A DNA stretch of 64,000 nucleotides from Haberlea rhodopensis (GCA_907163345.1 CAJQUN010000059.1:1758555-1822554), one strand, 5' to 3'. Counted from the stretch's first letter, positions 31,943-45,840 are shown. The notes: a model not told the origin generated them from the letters alone. Translations and numbers: made by a program.

Positions 31943-34593
31943 TGTAAGACCCCTCATTGCTATCCAAGCATTACCAATTAAATATGCACATACTCCATGA
32001 TTAAGTCGTGGGATTCTACAAAAACTGGGCAGAACCTCCCCGTAAACTCGACTTCCCAAAAATATTAAAGAAACAAATCAATTCCTCCATAATCATAATA
32101 TCAACATAATCACATTTCCTCCACCAAAAATCAACACAACGAACACCCAACTAAATCACCAGAATAATGCATTTAGCTACTATCCAGATAATACGCACAT
32201 CATACCTCTATACTCAATTCATAAAGCTCACTTTCCTCGGAGTAGAATGCACATATAGCAACCAAATGAAAGGGGAAATTCGAAACATTTATACAGATCA
32301 TATACATGCATTAGACTACTTACAGGCGAGCAGTAAATAATTGAGTATAAAACTAAATTCATAAATAACATTTGTTATCAATAATACTCATCCAACACTT
32401 CCAAAAGCAATGCGATCTCTAGAGACTGGAGCTTACTTTACTCGGACCACGTAGTATTTGTTTTACATGTTTCAACATGAAACAACCTCACATAGTGTGA
32501 GCACACCCACAAGATACCACATATATATAAATTAAACGCACAATTCATAATTCACAAAATAAACAAATACGGTATCATAAAAAAAATTCATGTGTGTTTC
32601 CGAAATGATAATAGATCTTTCGAATTGCTCATGTTTCCAAATCCCACGATTGTTATATTCACCCAGTTAAATATCATTATTTAAAACATAATATTCATAA
32701 TCGAGAATATTCGTTAAATTAACAAAAGGTGTATGTAAAGAAATACTCCATGTTTACTTTGTAGTAACAATAGGTCCATCGAGTTGTTCCTGTTTTCATA
32801 ATTCCACAATTACATAATCCATAATGATAATTATAAATCCATACTATCATTACAATGATCCAATGTACTCATAATATGTCACCCCTCGTTCATTTGTGAC
32901 TAACAACATATGTGTGGCCTGTATGCTTACCAATCACGATCATTTTCAACCATTTCTCATGTCCATAATACCATAGGCAACAAACTCAACTTGCATATTT
33001 AAAATCTCCTATTTTCATATTCACCATGACATAAGCATTAACTCAATTCACATATCAAATCACTTATATTTACACATCCTAATAAACACACATGTATGCA
33101 TAAATATATGATTACTTCATAACATACCTGCTAGTACATTACTACGTACCTTATCACCAGAACTCACGGTCACGATAATCTTCTTTTTGTCCAAAGGCTC
33201 GAGAAGGCTCTACAGGAATTCAATATCTCAATATTAATTCAATATCAATGCTCATATGCACCCAGCAGTACACTCATGTATACATCAATGTTTATAGTGT
33301 GACATCAATCAATGTGATTAGCAATTAACTATTTCTGAACCGAAACCTGATAATTTAACATTAACCTTTCATCAAAAGAGTAGTAATTTCGACCATGACA
33401 GTTGCATAATTCGATTCATATCAGCACCACAATTTCAATTCATTTCATCACATTATTTGATTGTACATCAGTGCAATTTAATCACAACCGGTGGCATAAT
33501 TTTTGACCAAGAATCAGCATGATTTCAGATCAATAACAGCAGTATAATTTGATCAAATTCAGCAGCCTACTTAGATTATTTCAGCACACAACTTCAATCC
33601 ATATCAACACATAATTCAATCACAAACCTGCTGCATAATTATCGAACCAATAGCCATTAATTTTGATCCAAACAACAATTAAGTTTATTAGCTTCAATAG
33701 CCTAATTTTGAGTAATTGACAGCAAGATTTTGGACTACAAAGCATCATAATTTTCGAATCAGAAAGCAGGCATACACACACAAAATCAGCTGAAATGCAC
33801 ATCCGCTCCTTCACATGGCCGACGCACACACACTCACGCACCAACACCAGTGAACCAGCCACTACAGCCCACAAGAACATGAGGAATAGGCTGGAATCTC
33901 ACTAATGAAAGGGAAAAATCAACTAGCATTAGTATAACACCAAGGCTAGAAGAACACCTCACAACCATAGCACAATTGAACCAGCAGAATGCATTGGTCA
34001 AAACAGAAAGGCACGAAGAACAGCAAGTTCACAGGGTTATTGAAATGAAATGGAGAAAAATCGATATACCTTCCAACTCACAATTAATCAAAGCTACAAC
34101 ATGAACCAAACAAACTAATTAATCGACTAAACAAGAAATATCATTCTGGACAAAACGACAACAATCGACCAAAATCTTTCCCCCAAAACAGCGTGAGAAA
34201 ATCGAACCAGAAGCAACCATATTCAAGGGGAATGAACAACTAAGGAAGTAAAATAAAATCATACCCAAATTTTCATGAAATTGCTACGAAAATTTTGTGA
34301 AATTGCGCTTCTTCCTGCCTGTGTTCATCACGACCGAGAACACGACCAAGAGGGAGAAGGATTGTTTGCTCGATGAGTGAGTGAGGAGAGAGAAACGATC
34401 TAACATAATTTATCCCATTGCAATTTCTATTATTTGCACAAACCTCCTGTTAATTTTTTTTCAACAAATTCAATTAATCATTTTACTTAAATTCTAATCT
34501 TATTTAAAAGTATCCCAAATTTAATTCCACAAATGTTTCATATTTATCCATAATGAATATTAAATTAATATAAATTATTTCGGGTATTATACA
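31943..34593 (-). repeat. Solo LTR S (2651 bp), reverse orientation
   Basis: On the minus strand it runs TGTATAATACCCG to GGGGTCTTACA (TG..CA ends). It is flanked by ATATG on both sides (31938-31942 and 34594-34598), a 5-bp target duplication. It interrupts copy P, whose sequence resumes at 34594. No internal region: a solo LTR left by LTR-LTR recombination. Confidence 0.88.
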
Positions 34594-35590
34594 ATATGAG
34601 GTGAATTTAATGCTTATAACATGATATTATGAAAATGTAAGTAACTGGATGTGCAAATTGAGTTTGATGTCTGTGGTTGGTTGAGAATGGTCGAGGTTGA
34701 TAGGCATATTGGCTGTTTATATGTTGTTAAACATAAATGAACGAGAAGTGACGTATTATGATTATGATCGATAATTGTGATGATAGTATGGATTGTAATT
34801 ATCATTACGGATTATGAAATTATGATATTGTAAAGCAGGAATAGCTCGAGAAATCTATGATTACTTCATAAGTTAACATGGAGTATTTCCTTATGAATAC
34901 ACTTTATTTAATTATTGAATATTATCAGTGATAAATATTATGTCTTATTCTCGGTGTTAAATGTTATATCTTAATAATTATATTATGAAAACTGTGAATT
35001 TATGAAACAGAGACAGTCGAGAGGTCTTTTACTATTTCAGCAAACATGAAGTATATCTTTATGATACCGTATTTGTTTATTTTTGTGAATTATCAATTAT
35101 GTATTTAAGTTATATATATGTGCATTATTTTGTTGGTGTATGCTCACTCATGTAAGGGATGTTTCTGTTGAAACATGTTTAAACAAGTACGGCATTGGTT
35201 GGGGAGAAAACTTTGTTGCTACCATTAAGGGCGCTGCCATCAGGAGAAACATTCATCTTTGAATTTTTTTTTTCCTTTTAAAAAAAAGATTCCAAATGAA
35301 TGATGATGATGCCAATAAGGGCACTACCCTTAAGCGCATCATCAAACAAACCGGTTGGGGAAAGCAAGCGCAAGCTTTATTGGACAATCATTCTTTCAGA
35401 AGCTTCGTACCAAGTATTGGTAGATTGGGGACATGATTTTATACATTTAAATTTATATTTATCTATTCATTGCTCATTTATGAGCTTATTGGTGCATGTA
35501 TATGGTCTGTATATAAGTGTTGGAGTTCCTCTTTCCATTTGGTTGCTTGATGTTTATTTTATTCTCTGAGGAGAATGTGCTTTATGAATT
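34594..35590 (+). repeat. Long LTR-like repeat P, right part
   Basis: Continues copy P and is matched by 37540-38310 in copy Q (for example aatgaacgag..gtgac and ggaacagctcgagaaa words). It lacks the last ~800 bp that Q has. No supported gene; the 89-codon frame at 35300 is not conserved in Q. Confidence 0.65.
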
Positions 35591-38500
35591 TGTGATGCCT
35601 GAAATTATCTACTTTAATTATTTAAATTAGTTGAGATAAACTTGAGTTAAATTCAAAAATTTAAATTATTGGAAATCATAGTCGAAACCAAATTTATAAT
35701 AAATTGAATGAGAGTGAATTAGTGGAGCAAATTTAATTAATATTAAATCTTGCAAATATTAAGGGCCACTTTTTTTATATTAAGGGCTATTAACTAATAA
35801 ATTTTTTTAAAAAAAAATACTAGTGTTAGATTCAAACACACACTAAAACCTACAACACACACTTAATAATCGGTTTCCCCCATTCTCTCCCATCTTCACG
35901 CCGCCCTCCTTCTCACGTTGAAGAAAGGATTTCGATTTGGTTCAAGCTCGACTTCTTTGTTCAGATTTTGTAAGCTTTGATGCTTCATGACTCCCTAGTT
36001 ATTTACCCTGCTTGTATTTCGATTTTGGTTGATTACTGATGCGATTTTGTGATGTTCGTGACCGAAAACTCTGCTACAAGTTGGTCCGAAAATTGTCATT
36101 TTAGGTTCGAAAATCTGTGGTAGTTTTGGCTCGATTTTTTTCTTACTTTTGGTCGAAAATTTCCCCTATATTTTTAGCTTGATTTGTTGCTGTTTTGAAC
36201 TCGAAAATTTCTGCTATGCTTGGGTTCAATTTCTTCATGCTCTTGGGTCGAAATTTGTAACATTTTGAAACTGAAATCATACCGTTGTGTTGAGCTTGCA
36301 CTTTGCTGGGATGTTCGAAAATCCAGTTGCATTTTGGCTTGATTCTTGCGTTTTGATTTCGAAATACTGCTGCCATATGCTTTAAAAATCTGCTCTATGT
36401 GGTTCAAAACACTTGTAGTGTACTAGTTGGAAATGGATATTTGTTTGAGTTGGGTGAGAGAAAATGGTGGTGTTATGTGTATGTGTGTGCAGTGTGCGTG
36501 AGTAGGCTGTGTGCAGCATGTGTATTGGGGTGTATAGGTGATGTATGCACTTCTAGGTTGTATTCCAACATGTATGGATGTCTGTAGGTGCTGAATATAA
36601 GCAATAATGCAAATGTTCCAGCATGCATTGGTGAGTATAGGGGTTGTATATACGTATAAGGGTGTTTGTGAAGGTTCGAACCAGTGTATGTGTGTATGTG
36701 CTACTGTTGTTCGATTTAGCTGCTATTTCTAGGATTGGTGCTGCTGAAATGAGTTCGGAATCTTTGTTATTTGGTTGAATTTGTACATAGAAAGATTGTC
36801 TTTATTTGGTTAGTCATCACTTTATTTCCCTTCCCTACTGTGTGACACGAATCTTGTATCATTTTGATCTTTTCTTTTATTCTTTAAACTGGGATAGAAC
36901 GAGCTAGTTGTTGTTGGATAAATCGGTTTCTTATGGATGAGTTTCTCCTTGTATGTCCCAGCTTATAAATGTGGATTGATACATCATTGCTATACCAGTA
37001 AGATTAGTGCTATTGATACCAGCTCTTATAGGGGGGTGGGCGAGTAAGGATTTCAAGTACAAGTGGATTATTTAACTAGACATTGAGAATGCCGAATAAA
37101 GCATATGAACGAGGTGTATGATGACGTGAGAAAGTAATATGACTTTTTCTATTCATTTAACGTGATAAGATCTTCTCATTGCAGAATGAATATTTAAAGG
37201 AAAATTGCATGAAATAGATGTGTCGTTACTCAAGAGTGGTATTGATCTCCTTAATGATGTAATAAGGTTCATTTTATTGAGTTGTCGAATTACGACATTG
37301 AATTGGACTTGCAAAGTGCATAAGGATATCAATTGTTTTGTAAATGAGCTAATATTGAATTGATAATTCGATATAGATACTCCATGTGCCTCCGGACGCC
37401 GATGATAGTTGATTTATGTCGTCGACTTTAAGGTATGTAGTAACGTACGAGCATGTATGTTATGAATAAATCATATATTTATGCATACATATGTTTAGTA
37501 GGATGTGTAAATGTAAATTAATTGATATGTGAATTGAGTTAATGTTTATGGCATGGTGAATATGAAAATAGGAGTAATTGAATATGCGAGTTGAGTTTAT
37601 TGCCTATGGTATGATGGGTATGAGAAATGATTGGGGGTGATCTTGATTGATAGGCATACTGATCAATAATATGTTGTCAGACACAAATGAACGAGGGGTG
37701 ACATATTATGAGTGCTTTGGATCATTGTGATGGTAGTATATATTTGTAATTATCTTGATGAATTATATAGTTGTGGAATTATGAAAACAGGAACAGCTCG
37801 AGAAACCTATTGTTACTACAAAAGTAAACATAGAGTATTTCTTTATACACACCTCTTGTCTAGTTACCAAATATTCTCGGTGATGAATATTATGTTTTAA
37901 ACAATGATATTTAAAATGACTATATCATGGTGGGATTTTGGAAACAAGAGCAATTGGAGAGATTTATTATTATTTCGGAAATACACAGGAAGTCTTTCTT
38001 TATCATTTTGTATTTGTTATCTTGTAAATTATGAATTGTTCGTTAATATATATATTTGTGCTATCTTGTTGGTGGTACTACGTTGTTGGAGAAAGTAAGT
38101 TGAACCCCATTGGATAGCATCTTGTTTGGGAGCATTGTACCAGTATTTGTAAATGAGGGAATACGATATATTCAAGTAGATTTATAAATCATTGCTCGTT
38201 GTGAGTATTATAATGCGTGTATATGCCTGTATAAGTGTTGCAAAACTCCCCTTTTTACTTAGTTGATATATGTGCATTCTATTCGGAGGAGATTATGCTT
38301 AATGAATTGAATATATAGATATGATGTGTGTTTGTCACGGGTATTAGTTAGATACTTTATTATGGTGAGTTGTTGGGAAACTGTTTATGTGGTTGATTAC
38401 TGATTGAGGAAATGCGTCAGTGATAAATATTGGTGTTTATATTTTTACCCGGTTGTCCAATTTACAGTGAGAGGTTGCCCAAATTTTTATAAAATCCCCC

Positions 38501-39126
38501 GACATAACTAAGATTATGTGCTTATTTAACTGCTAATGATGGGTTAGCCTAGAGGGTTTTACAGAATTGATTATATTGTTTGATATTGATTGAGGAAGGG
38601 TATTGTGATTTGAGTATATAGTGTTAGTTAGATGAAGTTAGTTTGGTGAACGTTTGAGATCAAATTTATGAGGATTTGTTGCTTGTGATTTTATTGTTGT
38701 CATGTGGAGATATTTATGATTTGATTTTTCCCCGGTATGTCCAATTTACGGGGAGATTCAGCCTAAATTTTTTATAAAATTCCACGACATAATTAAGATT
38801 ATATGCTCATTTAATCGATAATGCTTGGTTTGCGTCGAGGGACCTTAGAGGTCATCCACTTCTCTATTCAATATCTTTTTTGTTTTCGTAAATTAAGGTT
38901 AGTTTTATCTTACAGTCATGTTTGCGTGTTTTATTCAAGAAGATTTGATGATTTGGGGTTTAGCCGGTTAGAAGTTATCGAGGATGTTGAAATGAATGTG
39001 GTCTGGGTTTTTGAGATGGTTTTACATTGGAAGCAATCAATTGATAGTTGTTTAATAATTTTCAGAAATTAGATTTATTGTTTGTTAGTTTTAGAAATTT
39101 TGATTTTGAGATTTGTGTTGTATGAG
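35591..39126 (+). repeat. Long LTR-like repeat Q
   Basis: Begins near TGATGCCTGAAATTATC. Collinear with P and inverted S. The 3' end is duplicated: the block with gtccaatttac..ttataaaat..cgacataa occurs at about 38452-38562 and again at 38738-38860. Noncoding. Confidence 0.6.
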
Positions 39127-41402
39127 TGTAAGGCCCCGATATTTTGATTACGGTTAATTAAATATAATTTGGGAATTTATTAATAATTAATTTGTGATTA
39201 ATTAATTAGAAGTGAAATTGACAATATAAATGTCAACTGACAATTTAATCGGTACATGATATATTTTTGACTTGGTAAAATAATTCCGATAATACATTTA
39301 AAATATTTGATTAAAATTAAGAATTTAATTTTGTTAGTATATTAGTGGATATAAATCCCAAGTGTGGTCTGTACATCTAATATATCAGTACACCGATGAC
39401 ACGCCGATGTACATAACTGGACTGGAAACAATGTTATTAATACATAGCCAGCCCGTTTTCACATACAAAAACGTGTATCAACACACATATCAACCCGATT
39501 CTTTCTCCTTCACATGCATCCTGCGCTCGCGTCTGACCACCGCGCGTAAAAGAGCTGCGCCCGGCGCCGTCCGGCAGCCTCCCGGTGCGTCCGACCTACC
39601 ACCGTGTAGCCAACTCACCGGCGGTCATTTCCACACCAAGAATCCACGGTGAGAGTTTCTGAATCTTCCGGATTTTTCTCTGAAACATTCGATTTTGATT
39701 TTTAGGGTTCTTGAGTTTTCCATTCGATTTCTTCGATTTGATCTTCAATTGTTTCGATTATACATGTCTAATCCCTTCCCCTCACCTAGACCAACTTTTC
39801 CCCTCCGGTCGCCGACCCTCTCGCCGCCCTGAGTCGCCGGAAAACGTGCATGCAACCGTGGATACTGTTCACTCTAAATTCGAAATTCTAGCCTTTAATT
39901 TCGAAATTTGGGGCTTTAATTTAAATGTTGATATTAGTCCCTTTCGATTTTTCCGTTGCATGTTTAGGGAAGCCGTTGATTTTTAGAGTTGGAAGTGAAA
40001 ATGCTTAAATTGTGTTTCTAATTCACATTTTAGTCATGTTTAAGTTGATGAATCATGTATGAGAGGCTTGCATGAAATTTCCTTGTCAGTTTTGGATTGA
40101 GTCGATGGTTACCGATGAATGATGTTGGGTTGTTGCATTCGGTTTTCAAAATTTTGTGAATAAAGGTGTTTAAATCTTGTTTTGGTTGATTTTAACTCAT
40201 TTAAACCATGTTCTAGCTTCATGAATCAAGTATGAAAGAATTGTAGAAACGTCGAATTACATGTCTAGTTTGGATTGATTGGTACTGATTATGCATGTTA
40301 GTATGTTCGATCAGTTTTCAGGGTGAAAGTTCTAAATTCCTTGCCCTGGTCGATTCGGATTCACTTAAATCATGTTTTAACTGGATTAATCACTTGTGAG
40401 AGGATTTCGTGAAATTCAATGTCATTATTGGATTGGTTCGATGGTTTTCTGCTGTTTGAGGGAGATTTGTAGCTTTTGAGTTGATGTTGGGTCTCTTGAT
40501 CGATTAAGCTGCTACACTTCATGCTAGTTTTGATTTACATTGCATGATAGTTGGGGATTTGGGTTTTGTCATCATTTTTGGGACATGAGGTTGAGAGTTT
40601 AGATCTTATGAGTTTAGTTTCCAAGTGACGAATAAGATTGAAGGATATAATTGAAAATTATAATATGAGAACATGTGAATTGTGTTCAATGAAATAAAAT
40701 GCATTCTTAGGATGTTAATGATGATTAGACATCTTAATAACTTTAGAATTCAAGAAATGGTAAGAATGAGTATATTAGAATCAAAATACTTCTATCTTAC
40801 ATAATTTAGATCTGTTTAGACGCCTCAAGTTAAAGAATATAAAATAAGTATGTTGAGGTTATTGTAGTGATAAAGAAGTAATGAAATGGTGTTTTATGAA
40901 ATTGATAGATTAATACACTACATTGGAACTCCTCGAGCTTCAAGGACGATATTCATCCTTTAGAAGGAAAGATTAGGTATGTTGCGGTCGGTAACATACG
41001 GCAGGTATCTCTATTATTTGATATTTGATTTGCTGAACTTACGTGAATTACGTGAAACTACTTGGCTATGTGAAATTACTTGGCTATGTGAGTTAAATTG
41101 ACTGATGGAGCATTCATAGCATTCATAATTGGAATATCAAAGTATGAAAATAAATGTTTTGTTAACACACATAACTTTTGATAATATACATTGATACATG
41201 ACATATACATGGACATATCATATTGAACTATCTACTTCTTTGATATCCATGTTGATTATGACTGAGTTGATTCACTCTGAGTGTCGGGGACGACGAGCAC
41301 GGCGATGACATGCAGTATAGGTAGTAACTGTAGTCACACGCGTGTCACCGGACCTAGACACGATGGATGGACGAACACAGCACATAGGATGAGTCTCCTA
41401 GC
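39127..41402 (+). repeat. Host LTR-like sequence H, left part
   Basis: Starts TGTAAGGCCCCGATATTTTG, a usual start for long Ty3/gypsy LTRs. A GC-rich leader-like part (39520-39650) ends in a ggtgagagt donor-like site, followed by a long AT-rich stretch. It is interrupted by the chromovirus insertion and continues at 63447. No gene supported; frames at 39362 and 39711 are not convincing. Confidence 0.6.
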
Positions 41403-41403
41403 T

Positions 41404-43385
41404 ATTTATGTTGGATATAGTAGTAAAACAGTTTAAATCTTCGTCGAAATTCGCCGAAATACGACGAGGTCAATTTCGTTAAAAAGATAACTTGTAGAGT
41501 TACCACTTTCATGTTTTGAGTTTTTGCCGAAAACTATCGGAGGAAGGAGAAAATTAATTTTGAAGTGTATCATGTTTAGGTAGATTATATATAACTTTCT
41601 CGTCCGATGTCCAAATTGTGTGATTCCAAAGCCAAATGAAAGATAAGACATAGATTTATAATTTTTATTCATAACAAATTTACAAACTCGGTTGTTATGA
41701 TACCCGAATTGACATAGGAATGGAGTACTTTGAAATAATAATAATAATAATAATAATAATACTAATAATGCATTGACCGACTTCATGCATTGACCGACTT
41801 CAATTGTTTTTAAACTTTGTGATTTATCAGATAAACGCACGCACACACACATTGACACCACAAAACACACACAACTCGTACAGAACCGTGAGAGGAGAGA
41901 AAAGAGTGAGGGTTTTGCAGTTTCTTCAATTTTTGGACATCGTAACGCCGTCGAAACGTCAAATAAATTATATATTCGGAATCCTCGAATTATCAGCTTC
42001 GATTTGAGGTACTTTTCTCTTCCTATTTCTAGTGTTTATGAAAAGCCTAAATTTTTAGTATTGCTAGAAAATTATGAAATTAATGTAGGTGATAGATTAT
42101 ACGATGATAAACAACATTTGACAAGAAATTTTGAGATTATGTTGTCATTTCAAGTTTATAGGAATTTTAATGTTATAACTTCGAATTCAATAAATTGGTG
42201 TATAAAACGAGTTACAAGAATGTTAAATGATGATATAAGTATCCTAATAGCGATATGATTGAAGAAATTGCGTAAATGAATTACTAAATTTAAATAGATG
42301 ATAATAAATGAACTTTGATGAATTATTTTGTAGATTGACTGTCTCTTACCTAGGAATCAAGCAATATCAACTGGTAAAAGCTAAGTAAAAATCCATCTGC
42401 AACTACAATGCATAAACATAGTATTTCTTGTGATATTAATTGTGTTGGTGCTTGAATAAGGTGATATATGTATTATTTGATGTTCAAAATATTTAATTGT
42501 TGTTGCATTGAATTAACTGTTCATTTGCATTTGCATGTGCATGCATAATACATGAGTATATTTGATGTCTGTCATGCACGACATTATTTTGAGAAAAAGG
42601 AAATATTTTGTTGACCACTGCTATGACACCGAGGTTTGCGAGGCGGACTTATATGATATGTTGAGTATAGCGGTGGGGTACTCCTCAGAGGATTAAAAGG
42701 GTTGTTAGAGATGTTCCCTTGGTAATCATGAGGGGATGGACCACTTGCTGATATTCTTCTTTTGATTGATGCTGCGGGTGGGGTACTTCTCGGGTGACCG
42801 CAGAGGTTGTTCGGTGATGTGCCTCTGGGGGTCACGGGAGGATGGACCATTCGACTGTATCAATCCACTATATTGGCTGTGTGCCTATTGATATTGTTCA
42901 GAGCTCTGTTCCGGTGCATAGTAGGTGGGTCAAGGGGCCCAGGAAAAATATGAATTTGGATAAAATGTTTTATATTTTCGAGTATGCATCTTGGTATACA
43001 TGTTATTGATGTCTCATGTCATTTTCATAGCATGCATGATTTTTATTTACTGGGCATTAGCTCATGTAGTTCATGCATTGTAGGTGAGCATATGACGATG
43101 CCTGATATCTGGACTTACTGAGCAGGGTGATGCGCTCCTACGGGTTTCTGAGATCTGTTGTACATGGATGACGACCTGCTGGGCTATGGGGTTATCTTAT
43201 TTTGGTTTTTGAGTCTGTGTGATTGTGATTCATATATATATATATATATGATGGTGTTTCTGGTGATATGGATTTTGATTTTTGTCTCCGGATGTGAGTT
43301 AAACAGAGGAGATGCTGTTGAAATTTTTATAAAGAGTATTTCTAGAAACATGATAAATGGTATCTTTGGAAATTGGGGTGTGACA
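41404..43385 (+). repeat. 5' LTR of the chromovirus, 5' end truncated
   Basis: Aligns with 47983 onward of the 3' LTR and ends GTGTGACA. Contains an AAT microsatellite (~41734-41770), a doubled gcattgaccgacttcat, and a diverged tandem pair of ~110 bp (about 42665-42750 and 42770-42860). Confidence 0.9.
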
Positions 43386-43390
43386 TTAAG

Positions 43391-43406
43391 TGGTATCAGA
43401 GCACGG
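43391..43406 (+). other. Primer binding site, initiator tRNA-Met (chromovirus)
   Basis: TGGTATCAGAGCACGG lies five bases after the LTR end. Confidence 0.92.
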
Positions 43407-43444
43407 TTTTGGTTCTGTAGACTGTCCATGTACACGGGCTCAGA

Positions 43445-44692
43445 ATGGCTAGAACAAGTAGTGGAAGTCGTAGTGGAGAGGAGACATCTAGGCCAAATAC
43501 TAATCAGGATGCAATCATTAATCGACTGACACAATTGGTTGAGCAACAGTCACAACAGATTCAACAACTTATCCAACAAAGAGGCATGGGTGAGCCATCG
43601 CAACCACAGGTCCGAACAGAACATGTTGAGGTAGTTGGTGCAAGATTCAGAAAAATGGGTCCCCCGGCATTTGAAGATACTTCAGATCCCACAGCTGCAG
43701 AAGATTGGTTGAGGACCATTGAAAACATGTTCCAGTATAGTAAGGTTCCAGAAGAAGAGAAGGTGATGTGTGCTTCTTTTATGCTTCGAGGTAGTGCTGA
43801 GTATTGGTGGGAAACAACGAAGAGCATAGAAGACATAACTAAGATGACATGGGATCGATTTAAAGTGTTATTCCGAAATAAATACTTCACTGCTCCTGTT
43901 CGTACAATGAAGATGAATGAATTTATCCATCTGAGACAGGGATCTATGACTGTATTAGACTATATCCGTAAATTTGAAGAGCTGTCCAGATTTGCAACAC
44001 ACATGGTCAACACTGAAGCCTTGAAAGTTGAAAGATTTATAGAAGGCCTGAGACCAGAGATTTATCGAGATGTGAATATGGCAGGAATTCAAGGAGTAGC
44101 ATTTTCCCAGATTGCTGAAAGAGCATTAGTTGCTGAACAAGCTGAACTGAAGATTGAGCGTGCTCGTGAGGCTCAAAGGCGATTTCAGCAAGAAAAAGGG
44201 CAAAGATGGATAACAGGTGGAAATAAAAGACCTTTTCAACCACAAGGCCAAAAATCTCAATTCCAACCAAAGCCAGGACAACAACAAGGAGATCCAAACA
44301 AGCGTCAAAGAGTTGAGCAAAACATAACATCAATGTCGCAGGTCAAATGTCCTAGGTGTGGTAAACAACATACTGGAATCTGCCCGGTAGAGACTAGGAG
44401 ATGTTATTCATGTGGACAGGTTGGCCATATCTCTACAACATGCCCAAATAAGCGAAATCCACCACGGCAACAGAATGTTTCGGCCAGAGTTTTCACCATG
44501 ACTGGAGAAGATACAGAGGCAAACCCATCAGTTGTAGCAGGTAATCTATCTATTTTCGGCATTCCAGCACTTATATTATTTGATTCTGGAGCTACACATT
44601 CATTTATATCCACCAAGTATATGAAGAAGCTAGGCAGAATACCTGATACAACTGAGATAAATTATACTGTGATGATTGCTTCTGGAAACTGA
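43445..44692 (+). CDS. gag: gag and start of protease (chromovirus)
   Basis: 415 codons from an ATG 38 bp after the primer site. Residues 1-65 are Gln-rich (QQSQQIQQLIQQ); ~70-260 form the retrotransposon gag core (PPAFEDTSDPTAAEDWL, AEYWW, FRNKYF, EFIHLRQGSMTVLDYI). A Cys/His motif CPRCGKQHTGIC at ~302 and a canonical knuckle CYSCGQVGHISTTC at ~320 bind RNA. The protease active site DSGATHSFI is at ~380. The frame closes at GN, stop, where a frameshift relative to pol occurs, so protease is not completed here. Confidence 0.9.
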   Translation: MARTSSGSRSGEETSRPNTNQDAIINRLTQLVEQQSQQIQQLIQQRGMGEPSQPQVRTEHVEVVGARFRKMGPPAFEDTSDPTAAEDWLRTIENMFQYSKVPEEEKVMCASFMLRGSAEYWWETTKSIEDITKMTWDRFKVLFRNKYFTAPVRTMKMNEFIHLRQGSMTVLDYIRKFEELSRFATHMVNTEALKVERFIEGLRPEIYRDVNMAGIQGVAFSQIAERALVAEQAELKIERAREAQRRFQQEKGQRWITGGNKRPFQPQGQKSQFQPKPGQQQGDPNKRQRVEQNITSMSQVKCPRCGKQHTGICPVETRRCYSCGQVGHISTTCPNKRNPPRQQNVSARVFTMTGEDTEANPSVVAGNLSIFGIPALILFDSGATHSFISTKYMKKLGRIPDTTEINYTVMIASGN

Positions 44693-45840
44693 AACAAACA
44701 AATACGATTTTAAGAGCATGTGTTATCCCTATTGAAACTAGAGAACTCTATGCTGATTTGATTGTATTGACCATGAATGAGTATGATATCATTTTGGGTA
44801 TGGACTGGCTATCAAAGTATGGTGCTACCATAGATTGTAAGAAAAAGTCGGTAACTTTTCAACCTCCTGGAGAAGAGCCTTTTACTTTTGTTGGACGAGT
44901 GAAAAGCTCTAAATTTCCAGTAATCTCAGCATTGAAAGCACAACGATTGTTGAATGATGGTTGTGAAGGATATTTAGTAAGTGTTATGAATATAGAGGAG
45001 CAACATCTTCCAATCCTTAGTGCAGTACTAGTGGTTCAGGAATATCCAGAGGTATTTCCCGATGATCTTCCTGGGCTACCTCCAGAACGTGAGATAGAAT
45101 TTGTTATTGATCTGAATCCAGGAACATCTCCAATTTTTAAATCTCCATACCGAATGCCACCCGCTGAGTTGAAAGAATTGAAGATACAATTGCAAGAATT
45201 ACTGGATAAAGGCTTTATCAGACCTAGTTTCTCACCGTGGGGTGCTCCAGTCCTATTTGTGCGTAAAAAGGATGGTACAATGAGATTGTGTATTGATTAT
45301 CGAGAAATAAATAAAGTGACAATCAAGAATAAGTACCCTCTACCCCGAATTGATGATTTATTTGATCAGCTACAGGGTGCAACTGTCTTCTCTAAAATCG
45401 ATTTGCGGTCTGGGTATCATCAATTAAAGATCAAAGAGGAAGACATCTCCAAGACTGCGTTCCGTACAAGATACGGACATTATGAGTTCTTGGTAATGCC
45501 ATTTGGGCTGACTAATGCCCCAGCAGCTTTCATGGACCTAATGAATCGAGTATTTACAGATTTCCTTGATAAATTTGTTATCGTATTTATTGACGATATT
45601 CTGATTTACTCTAAAACCAAGACAGAGCATGCTACGCAATTGAGAATGGTGTTAGAAGTGCTGAAAGAGAAACAACTCTACGCTAAATTTAAGAAATGTG
45701 AATTTTGGCTAGATCTCGTGGTATTTTTGGGACATGTTATATCAGGGGAAGGAATAGCAGTAGATCCAAGCGAAGTTGAATCAATTAACAATTGGTCCCA
45801 GCCTACAAATTTTCAGAAGTACGGAGTTTTCTTGGTCTAG
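44690..45840 (+). pseudogene. pol: pol: protease end and reverse transcriptase
   Basis: From 44758 the frame gives the end of the protease (YDIILGMDWLSKYGA) and a Ty3/gypsy RT: LPPEREIEFVIDLNPG, KKDGTMRLCIDYREIN, FSKIDLRSGYHQ, MPFGLTNAPAAF and the catalytic FIDDILIYS near 45586. The frame ends at 45840 after a one-base shift near 45825, so RT and RNase H are not joined. Copies RNA to DNA by family. Confidence 0.9.

Noticed and set aside
36399..36587. Small Cys-rich peptide gene
   Set aside because: Reading of a GT-rich stretch in repeat Q; the corresponding part of repeat P does not keep the frame.
41433..41870. 145-codon minus-strand frame, repeated at 48012-48452
   Set aside because: It spans the AAT microsatellite in both LTRs of one element (Leu run); a shadow of LTR sequence.
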